This document shows positions 1-8,366 of a stretch of DNA of 55,737 bases, piece by piece (the first letter of the stretch is position 1; each line of letters begins with the position of its first letter). The notes under the pieces are model-generated. The model was not told the origin of the DNA, ran no database searches, and saw only the letters and a program-made list of their open reading frames with translations. The translations under genes and the position numbers were made by a program. This stretch comes from Clostridia bacterium. Lineage in GTDB: Bacteria; Bacillota; Clostridia; Oscillospirales; CAG-272. The stretch lies in the NCBI GenBank assembly GCA_017532425.1, contig JAFXJH010000029.1, positions 1 to 55,737 on the forward strand, written 5' to 3'.

Positions 1-2
1 GA

Positions 3-764
3 ACATATCAAGGATTGTATCGGATACGCTGCGGTACAAAATATCTAGTTGCAAATTCCTCTAATGACGTATATCTTACAACCACGTTAGACTCCAAATG
101 TTATTGGTCACTTTCAAGAGTTGAAAAACAGATCGCAGAACTCGATTCTTTTTCCTATTTGTGGGCAGAAGCCGAGAATGGAGTTTTTAATACTACTGCG
201 CACATCGTCAGATTCAATACAGAAATGGATTCATATGGTTATACCGGTAATATATATGTAAATCGTAACGTTGGAAACACATATAATGGTTTGCCTGATT
301 GTTCTGTATTTGTCTTTAACGGACATAGCGATCCCGGAAAACTTTACTATTATGATTCAGTTAATGAAACTCGAACAGGTCTTATCAGGGCTACTACCGG
401 CGTTGGAAGCTCTGGTTATACTTCCGTTTACACAATATCAAATCTTGATGCCAATGAACTTGCAAATATGCAGTGTGCATTACTTCTTGGCTGCAATACA
501 GCAAATGATGTTGGTATACATAATATGATGGATGAGCTGTATAACAAAGGTGCTCATTTCGTTTTAGGAACTACACAATCGGTGAATGTTTACGATTCCG
601 ATAATTTTTTAGAAGGATTTTTGGACGGTGTGAGCGCGAATGAAGATGTTTATGCGTGCTATAGGTCAGGATTAGACATGGCTAACAATTGTGAATTAGG
701 GAACGGACTCTTTGGTTATTATCCGGCAGTATTTATTGGTGACTCGGATCAATATTTGAGTTAG
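3..764 (+). CDS. Caspase/CHAT-like domain protein with ricin-like segment (5' truncated)
   Basis: The frame is open to the left edge, so the true start lies outside the window; a TTG at 15 is probably just an internal Leu codon. The visible N-terminus (GLYRIRCGTKYL, then a KCYWSL stretch) resembles the end of a ricin-type beta-trefoil carbohydrate-binding repeat. The rest looks like a clan CD peptidase fold: a catalytic-type His in FNGHSDPG (codon 324-326), a Cys in LLGCNTA (codon 492-494), then GAHFVLGTTQSV, matching the CHAT/caspase order of H-G/S, xxCNT/S and a following 'Ga..vigt' strand. The substrate is unknown. It is followed by a lipoprotein gene with a 41-base gap. The DNA is more A+T rich than the shikimate operon next to it. 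The His-Cys call is moderately sure; the ricin call is weaker. Confidence 0.6.
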   Translation, partial: TYQGLYRIRCGTKYLVANSSNDVYLTTTLDSKCYWSLSRVEKQIAELDSFSYLWAEAENGVFNTTAHIVRFNTEMDSYGYTGNIYVNRNVGNTYNGLPDCSVFVFNGHSDPGKLYYYDSVNETRTGLIRATTGVGSSGYTSVYTISNLDANELANMQCALLLGCNTANDVGIHNMMDELYNKGAHFVLGTTQSVNVYDSDNFLEGFLDGVSANEDVYACYRSGLDMANNCELGNGLFGYYPAVFIGDSDQYLS

Positions 765-805
765 TAATGTCAAATTGTAAAATACATTTAATGGAGGAAA
801 ACAAA

Positions 806-1726
806 ATGAAAAAAGTATTAGCTTTAATTTTAGTATTAATTACGTTGTTTACGTGCATTACATCTTGTTCGACGCCGAAAGAGGAAACTAAAGAACCTCT
901 GTCAGAAGAAAACGTGCCTAAAGAGGACATCTTCCTATACGCCCTCGGGCAGTCATCACCGGGCAAAGTGATAGGTTCCATGTCGGCAAAAGATTACGGT
1001 ATATGTGATTCGGCACAATCAGAAGATCAAGTATTTGATGAACTAAAGAATAAAGAAAAAACTCCGTTTGGAAACTCCCAAACTTTTGTTTATCAGCGTA
1101 GTCAAAGTGAGTTTACGACTTTAAGCGGAACAAAAGAATACGGTGATTTTTACAGTACCTATGACAGATATGTTGCAGAAGAAGGTAGCGATCGTGTTGA
1201 GTATTTACACGGAACTAATATTTTAACCAGTTATTTCAAAGGCCATGTGGAAAGACCGAGGACTGACACTCCTATTGATGAAATAACTGCTAAACAAGTA
1301 GCAGAAGACTTTATCTTAAAGATAATAACAGAAGAAGAGTTTTCCAAATTTGACGAAGGCGAATTTTCACCATATTCCGGCAGCGGTCTGTACGCTGTTC
1401 GCTACACACGCTATATTGGTGGATATGCAACAGATGAAACTATTGTCGTAAGCATACATCCGGAAACGAAAGAAATTTGCTCATATAATGCACGTTATTT
1501 TGGTAAATACGATGCTCTTGAAGCCAAACTCACAAAAGAGAAGCTTGATGCAACTAACGAAAAGCTCAGAACAAAAATAGAAGAAATGAATTTGAAAAAT
1601 TTGTCTATGGGAATTTCACGTATTGTAACGACTATCTTTGGTGAAGCGTTCATCAGGATTCCTACACAGTACGATACCGAAAGCGGCGGCACTGCAAGCA
1701 ATTATACGTATTTAAATATCCAGTAA
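806..1726 (+). CDS. PepSY-like lipoprotein
   Basis: A secreted lipoprotein of 306 residues. The start at 806 is chosen because GGAGG lies 8 bases upstream (793-797) and a signal peptide follows at once: MKK, a hydrophobic LALILVLITLF stretch, then the lipobox ITSC. A frame-consistent ATG at 767 would put 13 charged residues before the signal peptide and lacks a ribosome site. The C-terminal half (ITAKQVAEDF..., AVRYTRYIGGYATDETIVVSIHPETKEI broken over about 60 residues) has the layout of PepSY/YcdB-type domains, which often occur in peptidase propeptides or as secreted inhibitors. It lies directly after the caspase-like gene, so it could be an inhibitor or partner of that protease (inference only). 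The C-terminal domain assignment is moderate. Confidence 0.65.
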   Translation: MKKVLALILVLITLFTCITSCSTPKEETKEPLSEENVPKEDIFLYALGQSSPGKVIGSMSAKDYGICDSAQSEDQVFDELKNKEKTPFGNSQTFVYQRSQSEFTTLSGTKEYGDFYSTYDRYVAEEGSDRVEYLHGTNILTSYFKGHVERPRTDTPIDEITAKQVAEDFILKIITEEEFSKFDEGEFSPYSGSGLYAVRYTRYIGGYATDETIVVSIHPETKEICSYNARYFGKYDALEAKLTKEKLDATNEKLRTKIEEMNLKNLSMGISRIVTTIFGEAFIRIPTQYDTESGGTASNYTYLNIQ

Positions 1727-1739
1727 ACTAATACCCCAC

Positions 1740-1769
1740 CCCCGCGCTACCCGCGCGGGGAAAATTTTT
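1740..1769. terminator. G+C-rich hairpin after the lipoprotein gene
   Basis: CCCCGCGC (1740-1747) pairs exactly with GCGCGGGG (1753-1760) around a five-base loop and is followed by AAAATTTTT. This is a probable intrinsic terminator separating the left-edge genes from the shikimate operon. Confidence 0.65.
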
Positions 1770-1788
1770 GCCCGCGTTTTCAATTCTC

Positions 1789-1817
1789 TTGACATATACG
1801 CGTTAAAGTGGTAAAAT
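1789..1817 (+). promoter_or_regulatory. Promoter of the shikimate operon
   Basis: TTGACA (1789-1794), a 17-base spacer, and TAAAAT (1812-1817) make a near-consensus housekeeping promoter. Transcription would begin around 1824, which rules out the GTG at 1808 and supports 1877 as the aroB start. Confidence 0.85.
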
Positions 1818-1876
1818 ATATGACAAGTGTTTTTTATCCGCAGGCGGCGGACGGATTTGGAAAGGGCTTTCTTTTT

Positions 1877-2941
1877 ATGAGAAGAATAGAGGTAAAAACG
1901 GGAAAACCGTATGAAATACTTGTTGAACGCAGTATAAGCGGCAGAGTCGGCGCAGAGCTGCTTAAGGTCGCTTCTGTAAAGCGCGTTATGGTCGTTACAG
2001 ACAAAACGGTCGAAGGACTTTACTTTGAGCGTGTCAAAAATTCGCTTATTGCGTCGGGTATAGAGGTTTGCGAGTTTGTTATCGCCCCCGGAGAAAGATC
2101 AAAGAGCACGGAAAATCTTGTGCGCCTTTGGGAGGCTCTTGCCGAATCCGAAATAACAAGAAGTGATGCTATAATCGCACTTGGCGGCGGTGTGGTCGGC
2201 GACCTTGCGGGCTTTGCCGCATCAACCTTTTTGCGCGGAATAAAATACGTTCAGATCCCGACTACTCTTCTCGCAATGACAGATTCCTCGGTCGGCGGCA
2301 AGACGGCGGTCGACCTTAAGGCGGGAAAAAACCTTGCGGGTGCCTTCCATCAGCCCTGCCTCGTGCTTTGCGACCCCGAAACGCTCGGCACACTTCCGAG
2401 AGAGCATATGCGCGACGGAATGGCAGAGGTCATAAAATACGGTATGATAAACCGCCCCGAGATAATAGACAAGCTCTACGCTTATACTCCGGGCGATAAG
2501 GATGCACTTGACGAGATAATATCTATGTGCATCGAGGACAAGCGCGACGTTGTTTCGGGCGATGAATTCGACACGGGAATACGCGCTCTGCTTAATTTCG
2601 GACATACTCCCGCACACGCTATCGAGCTTGGCTCAAATTATGAAATAACGCACGGAAGCGCTGTCGCGATCGGTATGGTAATTATGACAAGAGCTTCGGT
2701 AAAAATGGGTCTTTGCAAGGAAAACGCGCTCGATAAGCTGCTCGGACTGCTTGATAAATTCGGACTTCCGAGCTCTTGCAGCTACTCGGCAAAAACGCTT
2801 GCACAGGGCGCACTCGGAGATAAAAAGCGCACGGGAGATACGATAAGCGTTATTATGGAATACGGAATCGGAGATGCGCGGATTTGCAAGGTGAAGGTTT
2901 CCGAGCTTGAAAAAATATTCGAAAAAGGGCTTGAAAAATAA
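1877..2941 (+). CDS. aroB: 3-dehydroquinate synthase
   Basis: Converts DAHP to 3-dehydroquinate, step two of the shikimate pathway, in the cytosol with NAD and a divalent metal. About 354 residues, normal for AroB. Visible family signatures are PGERSKSTENL, the glycine-rich GGGVVGDLAGF NAD-binding stretch, IPTTLLAMTDSSVGGKT, EVIKYGMI, and the metal-binding LNFGHTPAHAIE and HGSAVAIGM. The start at 1877 is chosen because the promoter -10 box sits at 1812-1817; the ribosome site (GGAAAGGG near 1858-1865) is weak. It is the first gene of an operon with aroC, aroE-aroK and aroQ, only 3 bases before aroC. Confidence 0.95.
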   Translation: MRRIEVKTGKPYEILVERSISGRVGAELLKVASVKRVMVVTDKTVEGLYFERVKNSLIASGIEVCEFVIAPGERSKSTENLVRLWEALAESEITRSDAIIALGGGVVGDLAGFAASTFLRGIKYVQIPTTLLAMTDSSVGGKTAVDLKAGKNLAGAFHQPCLVLCDPETLGTLPREHMRDGMAEVIKYGMINRPEIIDKLYAYTPGDKDALDEIISMCIEDKRDVVSGDEFDTGIRALLNFGHTPAHAIELGSNYEITHGSAVAIGMVIMTRASVKMGLCKENALDKLLGLLDKFGLPSSCSYSAKTLAQGALGDKKRTGDTISVIMEYGIGDARICKVKVSELEKIFEKGLEK

Positions 2942-2944
2942 GAT

Positions 2945-4378
2945 ATGGATAAGAATATAAACAGCTTCGGAAAAAATATAAGACTTACGACCGAGGGCGG
3001 CTCACACGATGAGTTTATCACGGCAAAAATATCGGGATTTCCTGCTGGAGTAAGGATAGACAGAGAAAAGCTGCTTAAATTTATGGCGCGCCGTGCACCC
3101 GGAAATTCTGCTTTCGCAACTGCGAGAAAAGAAAGCGACGAGCCGATATTTCTCTCGGGAGTGGACGGTAATTTCGTTACAAACGGCGACGAAATGACCA
3201 TAAGAATATACAGCAAAAATGCAAAATCTTCCGCATACAAGGACGTGCATGATATTCCGAGACCCTCGCACGCGGATTATCCCGCGATAGTAAAATACGG
3301 CCGTGACGTCGACCTTCGCGGAGGCGGACATTTTTCGGGCAGACTTACTGCGCTTCTTTGCGCCTTCGGCGGAGTTTGTATGCAGTATCTCGAGGAAAAA
3401 GGAATTTCGGTATTTTCGCATATATATTCTGTCTACGATATAAAGGATAAAGAATTTTCGCTCACCGAGGTCGGTGAAAATGAAAAGAATATGCTTTCTT
3501 CATCGCTTTTTCCCGTGCTCGATAACGAGGCGGGCGATAGGATGCAGGAGAAAATAGCCGAGGCAAAATCGCGAGGCGACTCGGTCGGCGGTGTCATTGA
3601 GTGTGCTGTTACAGGACTTCCCGTAGGACTCGGCGAGCATATGTTTGCAAGCGTAGAGGCAAGAATAACCGAAATGCTCTTCTCAGTGCCTGCGCTCAAG
3701 GGTGTTGAATTCGGCCGCGGATTTGACTCGTGCAAGCTGTACGGCTCTGAAAATAACGACCCCTACGTTACCGACGGAAAGCGCATTTGGACAAGAACAA
3801 ATAACTGCGGCGGTATTCTCGGCGGTATGACAAACGGTATGCCGATAGTTTTCAGAGTGGCTATGAAGCCCACTCCGTCAATTGCATCAGAACAGGACAG
3901 TATATCTCTTTCTAAAATGGAAAATACCAAGCTTTCGATAGTCGGACGCCACGATCCCTGCATAGTGCCCCGCGCAGCAGCGGCTGTAGAAGCCGCATCG
4001 GCGATCGCCGTGCTCGATCTTGTGCTTGACAGCAAAAACGAAAACAGTGCTCCTGCGAATGAAAATAAGCAGGGCGGCGATCGTGTTGAAAGCAGCAGGC
4101 TTTCAGAGCTGCGCGGCGTTATAGACAGATGTGACCGCACGATAGTCGCGACTCTTGCAGAGCGTATGGCGGCGGCGTCCGGCGTGGCAGAATATAAAAT
4201 TCAGAACAACCTTCCCGTGCTCGATGCTTCGAGAGAAGCACAGCTTCTCGAAAAGATAAGAATGCTTGCGGGAGAGGAGTACGCGGAATATTTTGCCGAG
4301 ATATATGCCGCAGTACTCAAAACTTCAAAAGAATATCAGCAAAAAATGATAGATAACAGCAGATCAGAGGAAAAATAA
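2945..4378 (+). CDS. aroC: Chorismate synthase fused to chorismate mutase
   Basis: Residues 1 to about 360 are chorismate synthase (EPSP to chorismate, FMN-dependent): the RRAPGNS-type N-terminal motif, HADYPAIVKYG, DLRGGGHFSGR, GLPVGLGEHMF, GVEFGRGF, NNCGGILGGMTNG and VGRHDPCIVPRA are all present. After a polar linker rich in Asn, Glu and Lys, residues 385 to about 466 form an AroQ-class chorismate mutase: LRGVIDRCD, LAERM, the Lys of EYK, LDASRE and a final YQ, so the usual Arg, Arg, Lys, Asp, Arg/Glu and Gln active-site positions are kept. The single protein would make chorismate and convert it to prephenate, which favours flow to Phe/Tyr. At 477 residues it is longer than a lone AroC by about the size of the mutase domain. 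It lies 3 bases after aroB and 5 before aroE-aroK. Confidence 0.92.
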   Translation: MDKNINSFGKNIRLTTEGGSHDEFITAKISGFPAGVRIDREKLLKFMARRAPGNSAFATARKESDEPIFLSGVDGNFVTNGDEMTIRIYSKNAKSSAYKDVHDIPRPSHADYPAIVKYGRDVDLRGGGHFSGRLTALLCAFGGVCMQYLEEKGISVFSHIYSVYDIKDKEFSLTEVGENEKNMLSSSLFPVLDNEAGDRMQEKIAEAKSRGDSVGGVIECAVTGLPVGLGEHMFASVEARITEMLFSVPALKGVEFGRGFDSCKLYGSENNDPYVTDGKRIWTRTNNCGGILGGMTNGMPIVFRVAMKPTPSIASEQDSISLSKMENTKLSIVGRHDPCIVPRAAAAVEAASAIAVLDLVLDSKNENSAPANENKQGGDRVESSRLSELRGVIDRCDRTIVATLAERMAAASGVAEYKIQNNLPVLDASREAQLLEKIRMLAGEEYAEYFAEIYAAVLKTSKEYQQKMIDNSRSEEK

Positions 4379-4383
4379 AGAAA

Positions 4384-5628
4384 ATGCTTACGGGATATAA
4401 GGATTTCAGAGCAGGACTTCTCGGGAGAAAGCTTGGGCACAGTTACTCAAAAATAATTCATAAGGATCTCGTCGATTATACCTACGAAATGTTCGAAAGG
4501 GAAGAGGACGAGGTCGGAGATTTCATAAAAAACGGACCGTTTGACGCTATAAACGTAACCGTTCCGTATAAAAAAACGGTCATTCCGTTTCTCGATGAGC
4601 TTTCTGATACAGCGCAAAAGCTCGGCGCTGTAAATACGATAGTTCGCAGAAGGGACGGTACTCTTTACGGCGATAATACAGACGTTTACGGATTTTCGTA
4701 TATGCTCGATATTGCAAGGATCGACGTAAAGGATAAAAAATCGATCGTTTTGGGCGCTGGCGGAGCTTCCGCTACCGTTTGCGAGGTCCTCAAAAGAAGA
4801 GGCGCATCCGAAATAACCGTTGTCGGCAGAGCAGATAATAACCCCGAAAATCTTGCAAGGCACAGCGATGCGGAGATAATTGTGAATGCAACTCCGGTCG
4901 GTATGTATCCCGAGAACGAGGGTGTCCCCGTCGATATCAGACTTTTCCCAAAGTGCGTAGGCCTTGCAGACCTTATATATAATCCCGCAAGGACGAATAT
5001 TATCTGCGATGCTGAAGATATAGGAATTAACCGCATAAACGGACTTACAATGCTTGTGGCGCAGGCAAAGCGCGCTTGTGAAGTATTCCTCGGAAGAGAA
5101 ATAGAGGATAGCGTTATTCCCGAGATCACGAAAAAGATAGAAAAATCGCAGGAAAATATAGTTCTTATTGGTATGCCGGGATGCGGCAAGAGTACACTCG
5201 CACGTAAGGTATCGGAAAAGCTCGGGCGGGCGCTTGTGGATACGGACGAGGAAATAGTAAAGCTTGCGGGAAAGAGTATTCCCGAAATATTTGCGCAGGA
5301 CGGCGAGGACGCTTTCCGCGATCTTGAATCGCAGGTCGCCGAAAGGGTCGGTAAAATGGCAGGCGTTGTCATCGCAACGGGCGGAGGTATAATAAAAAGA
5401 GAAAAAAATTACCGTCCGCTTCACAGAAACGGAAGGATAGTATTTCTTCATAGGGATATAAACGAGCTCGACACGAGCGGACGTCCGCTCTCACAGCGTG
5501 ACGGCGTTGAGAAGCTTTACAGAGAAAGACTTCCGCTGTACAGAAGATATGCGGACTGCGAGATAGCAGTCGAAAAGGATCCGAATGAAACCTATAATAA
5601 CCTTGCCGATGTGCTTGGATTAAAATGA
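4384..5628 (+). CDS. aroE-aroK: Bifunctional shikimate dehydrogenase / shikimate kinase
   Basis: Residues 1 to about 255 are shikimate dehydrogenase: the shikimate-binding GHSYSKIIH, NVTVPYKK with the catalytic Lys63, GDNTD with Asp100, the NADP-binding GAGGAS (124-129), NATPVGMYP, and NGLTMLVAQA. Residues 258-414 are shikimate kinase: P-loop GMPGCGKST at 263-271, the LVDTDEEI metal/substrate motif, FRDLE, VIATGGGII and SGRPL. The fused enzyme would turn 3-dehydroshikimate into shikimate 3-phosphate in one polypeptide. The only obvious join is the short KKIEKSQEN linker. With AroB, AroC and AroQ in the same operon, only the DAHP synthase and EPSP synthase (AroA) steps are missing from this window. 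Confidence 0.93.
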   Translation: MLTGYKDFRAGLLGRKLGHSYSKIIHKDLVDYTYEMFEREEDEVGDFIKNGPFDAINVTVPYKKTVIPFLDELSDTAQKLGAVNTIVRRRDGTLYGDNTDVYGFSYMLDIARIDVKDKKSIVLGAGGASATVCEVLKRRGASEITVVGRADNNPENLARHSDAEIIVNATPVGMYPENEGVPVDIRLFPKCVGLADLIYNPARTNIICDAEDIGINRINGLTMLVAQAKRACEVFLGREIEDSVIPEITKKIEKSQENIVLIGMPGCGKSTLARKVSEKLGRALVDTDEEIVKLAGKSIPEIFAQDGEDAFRDLESQVAERVGKMAGVVIATGGGIIKREKNYRPLHRNGRIVFLHRDINELDTSGRPLSQRDGVEKLYRERLPLYRRYADCEIAVEKDPNETYNNLADVLGLK

Positions 5629-5661
5629 AAACGATCAAATAATAAAATTCAGGGAAAATTT

Positions 5662-6099
5662 ATGAAAATACTTGTTATAAACGGACCGAATCTCAATCTT
5701 CTCGGTCTCAGAGAACCGAAAATATACGGCTCGCGCACTTATGCAGATCTTTGCAGCTTCATTGAAGACTCGTGTAAGGAGCTCGGTGTTGAATGTGAAC
5801 TGTATCAGTCAAATCACGAGGGTGATATCGTTGATAAGATACAGCAGGCATACGGAGTGTTTGACGGACTTGTTATAAACCCCGCGGCATATACGCACAC
5901 GAGCGTGGCAATACTCGATGCTATAAAGGCTGTAAGTATTCCGACGGTAGAGGTTCATATTTCAGACGTTGACTCGCGCGAGAAATTCAGAAAGATATCC
6001 TATGTTTCGTACGTTGCAAAGAAAAAAATTGCAGGACTTGGATTTGAGGGATATAAGTGCGCTGTTGAATTTTTAAAGGAATATCTTGAAAATAAATAA
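5662..6099 (+). CDS. aroQ: 3-dehydroquinate dehydratase, type II
   Basis: Dehydrates 3-dehydroquinate to 3-dehydroshikimate; type II enzymes form dodecamers. 145 residues, the normal size. Visible motifs are NGPNLNLLG at the N-terminus, the lid-loop LREPKIYG with its Arg and Tyr, [18 protein letters not shown] with the catalytic His region, and VEVHISD. An AGGGAAAAT ribosome site precedes the ATG. It is the last biosynthetic gene of the shikimate operon, 33 bases after aroE-aroK, and completes steps two to five plus seven of the pathway at this locus. Confidence 0.95.
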   Translation: MKILVINGPNLNLLGLREPKIYGSRTYADLCSFIEDSCKELGVECELYQSNHEGDIVDKIQQAYGVFDGLVINPAAYTHTSVAILDAIKAVSIPTVEVHISDVDSREKFRKISYVSYVAKKKIAGLGFEGYKCAVEFLKEYLENK

Positions 6100-6124
6100 T
6101 AAATTAAACAAAGGAGACCCGAAT

Positions 6125-7273
6125 ATGTCTGATTTTAATGTCAAAAAGAGAGTTTTTGGAAAACTCGGTATAGAGGTATCGTCCTTCGGCCTCGGATGTA
6201 TGCGCTTCCCCATGAAGGATGTCGACGGAAAACGTGTTGTTGATGAGGAGATCGCAAAAAAAATAATCAGAACTGCGGCGGACAACGGTGTCAACTATTT
6301 TGATACTGCGTATGTCTACTCGGATAAGCAGAACGAGGGCGTACTCGGACGCGCACTTGAGGACGGATACCGCGAAAAGGTGTACGTTGCTACAAAGCTT
6401 CCTCTCTGGGAATGCTCGGGTCCCGAGGATATGGAGAGAGTTTTTGAAGAGCAGCTTAAATTCCTCGGAACAGACTACATAGATTTTTATCTTGTGCACG
6501 CACTCGGCGCAAAGCGTTGGGAGGAGGCAAAGGCTTGGGGAATACGCGAATTCCTCGATAAGCTTAAGGCCGAGGGTAGGATAAAGTATGCGGCATTCTC
6601 TTTCCACGATAATTATGAAGCCTTTAAGAAGATCATAAACGAATATGACTGGGATATGTGCCAAATACAGTTCAACTTTATGGATATAAACAATCAGGCG
6701 GGACTTAAGGGTCTTATGCTTGCGGGTAGCAAAAATATTCCCGTGGTAATTATGGAGGGACTTCTTGGCGGAAAGCTTGCATCGGCACCCGACAGCGTTA
6801 TGAAGCTTTACGATTCGTACAGCGAAAAGCGCTCGCCTGCAGAATGGGGCTTCAGATGGCTGTGTAATTTCCCGCAGGTGTCTACGGTTCTTTCGGGCGT
6901 TACAAGCCTTGAACAACTCTACGATAATATGAGAATATTCTCCGAGGCTGACGCTAATGCGATGTCGAAGGAAGAGCTTGATATAATAGATAAGGTGCGC
7001 GAGGAATATATAAACAGAACGAAGATAGGATGCACGGGCTGTGAATACTGTATGCCTTGTCCCTCGGAGGTAAATATTCCGCGTATATTCCGTATATGGA
7101 ACGACGCATTCCAGTATTCAAACGATATTTCGGGAAACGATCGCTACGCCCGCCTTGTCCGTGAGGGACACGATGCTTCGAAATGCGCACAGTGCGGTGC
7201 TTGCGAGGCGGCTTGCCCTCAGCAGCTAAACATTATTGAAAAGCTTGTGCAGGCAAATAAAGAGCTTGTATGA
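6125..7273 (+). CDS. Aldo/keto reductase with C-terminal 4Fe-4S ferredoxin domain
   Basis: An oxidoreductase of about 382 residues. The first 270 or so form the aldo/keto reductase barrel: GLGCMRFP, NYFDTAYVYSD (Asp and Tyr of the tetrad), VYVATKLP (Lys), FYLVHAL (His), and FSFHD. The C-terminus carries two cysteine clusters, CTGCEYCMPCP and CAQCGACEAACP, typical of the anaerobe-specific AKR-ferredoxin fusions annotated as iron-sulfur aldo/keto reductases; the substrate is unknown. The start at 6125 is preceded by AAAGGAG at 6110-6115; an upstream ATG at 6086 would overlap aroQ and lacks a ribosome site. It is probably cotranscribed with the shikimate operon by read-through, but nothing in it points to a shikimate role. 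Confidence 0.88.
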   Translation: MSDFNVKKRVFGKLGIEVSSFGLGCMRFPMKDVDGKRVVDEEIAKKIIRTAADNGVNYFDTAYVYSDKQNEGVLGRALEDGYREKVYVATKLPLWECSGPEDMERVFEEQLKFLGTDYIDFYLVHALGAKRWEEAKAWGIREFLDKLKAEGRIKYAAFSFHDNYEAFKKIINEYDWDMCQIQFNFMDINNQAGLKGLMLAGSKNIPVVIMEGLLGGKLASAPDSVMKLYDSYSEKRSPAEWGFRWLCNFPQVSTVLSGVTSLEQLYDNMRIFSEADANAMSKEELDIIDKVREEYINRTKIGCTGCEYCMPCPSEVNIPRIFRIWNDAFQYSNDISGNDRYARLVREGHDASKCAQCGACEAACPQQLNIIEKLVQANKELV

Positions 7274-7305
7274 CAGTAAGGACAGTAAAATAAAGGAGTT
7301 TTGTT

Positions 7306-8313
7306 ATGAGTTTGTTACGTTATGCCCTTGTAGGCAATCTGAAGCGCTTTCTCGGAAACGTTAAGGAGGTTGCCAAAAAAGAGGAAAAAAGCAGCTTTGT
7401 GGTTTTTAATAAGTTTCTTCTCTGCTTTGCACGCACGGGATGCGGCTACAGCGACTATATGAACTATAAGCTTTATAAGAGAAGCTGGGCAGAGATAGAC
7501 GAGTACGTTACGATAAAGGATCAGGATAAATTCTACGAGATCGTTTGTCCCTCGGCGTATAAGACCGCTTTTACGGTAAAGCCCAATTTTCTTAAAAATT
7601 TCAAGGATTATATAAGCAGAGAATACTTTGTGGACGGAAGTCTTGATGAGCTTAAGGGCTTTCTTGAGAGAAACAGCGAGTTTATGATAAAGCCTTACGA
7701 CGGTAACGGCGGTCATAAGGTAGAAAAAATGAGCCGCGACGAGGTAAATAACGTCGAAGAATTTCACGCAAAGCTGATAAACGAGCGTCTTTTCATTGAA
7801 GAGTGCGTCAGACAGCACAGCGAAATGAACAGACTTTGCCCCGCAAGCGTAAACACGGTCAGAATAATGTCCTTCGGATATAACGGCAGATCGCGTATAG
7901 TTTATGCCGCACTCAGAATAGGCAACGGTATTGCCGCGGTGGATAACTTCCATCAGGGCGGTATGGGATGCTCTATCGATTTTGAAACGGGCGTGCTCAC
8001 CGGAAACGCGGTCGATAAAGACCTTAACGAGTTCGAGTGCCATCCGCAGACGGGCGTGAAATTCGACGGATTTCAGATACCGAACTGGGATAAGGTAAAG
8101 GAAATAGTGCTCAGTGCGGCACTTGTAAGCGATAAGATCCATTTCGTCGGATGGGACGTAGCCGTTACCGAGGAGGGTGCAACCTTCATCGAAGGCAACC
8201 GCCGCCCGGGATTTGACCTCGTGCAGGTGCTTTCGGAGAGAGGTCGCAAAGATATGATGCGCGAATGTCTTGACGAGATAAACGCTGCTGAGGGTACAAA
8301 TCATAAGATATAA
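7306..8313 (+). CDS. ATP-grasp protein of the sugar-transfer-associated type
   Basis: A 335-residue protein resembling the 'sugar-transfer associated ATP-grasp' group: FMIKPYDGNGGHKVEKM (ATP-binding lysine and glycine loop), FIEECVRQH, SVNTVRIMSFG, the AALRIGNG and VDNFHQGGMGCSID stretch, and a C-terminal FVGWDVAVTEEGATFIEGNRRPGFD holding the metal-binding Glu and Asn. In this group the substrate is usually unknown; relatives sit in capsule and polysaccharide clusters, but no glycosyltransferase is nearby here. AAGGAG precedes the ATG. It is 32 bases after the aldo/keto reductase and is closed by a hairpin shared with the convergent gene downstream. Confidence 0.75.
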   Translation: MSLLRYALVGNLKRFLGNVKEVAKKEEKSSFVVFNKFLLCFARTGCGYSDYMNYKLYKRSWAEIDEYVTIKDQDKFYEIVCPSAYKTAFTVKPNFLKNFKDYISREYFVDGSLDELKGFLERNSEFMIKPYDGNGGHKVEKMSRDEVNNVEEFHAKLINERLFIEECVRQHSEMNRLCPASVNTVRIMSFGYNGRSRIVYAALRIGNGIAAVDNFHQGGMGCSIDFETGVLTGNAVDKDLNEFECHPQTGVKFDGFQIPNWDKVKEIVLSAALVSDKIHFVGWDVAVTEEGATFIEGNRRPGFDLVQVLSERGRKDMMRECLDEINAAEGTNHKI

Positions 8314-8324
8314 AACAAAAAAAC

Positions 8325-8362
8325 ATCCGCAAGCGACTGCATAATTGCTTTCGCTTGCGGAT
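8325..8362. terminator. Bidirectional terminator between convergent genes
   Basis: ATCCGCAAGCGA (8325-8336) pairs perfectly with TCGCTTGCGGAT (8351-8362). An A-run precedes it and a T-rich stretch follows, so it can end transcription from both the ATP-grasp gene and the minus-strand DUF2974 gene. Confidence 0.85.
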
Positions 8363-8366
8363 CTCT

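Noticed and set aside
1808-1876. GTG 1808 as aroB start
   Set aside because: It precedes and overlaps the promoter -10 box, so it would not be transcribed.
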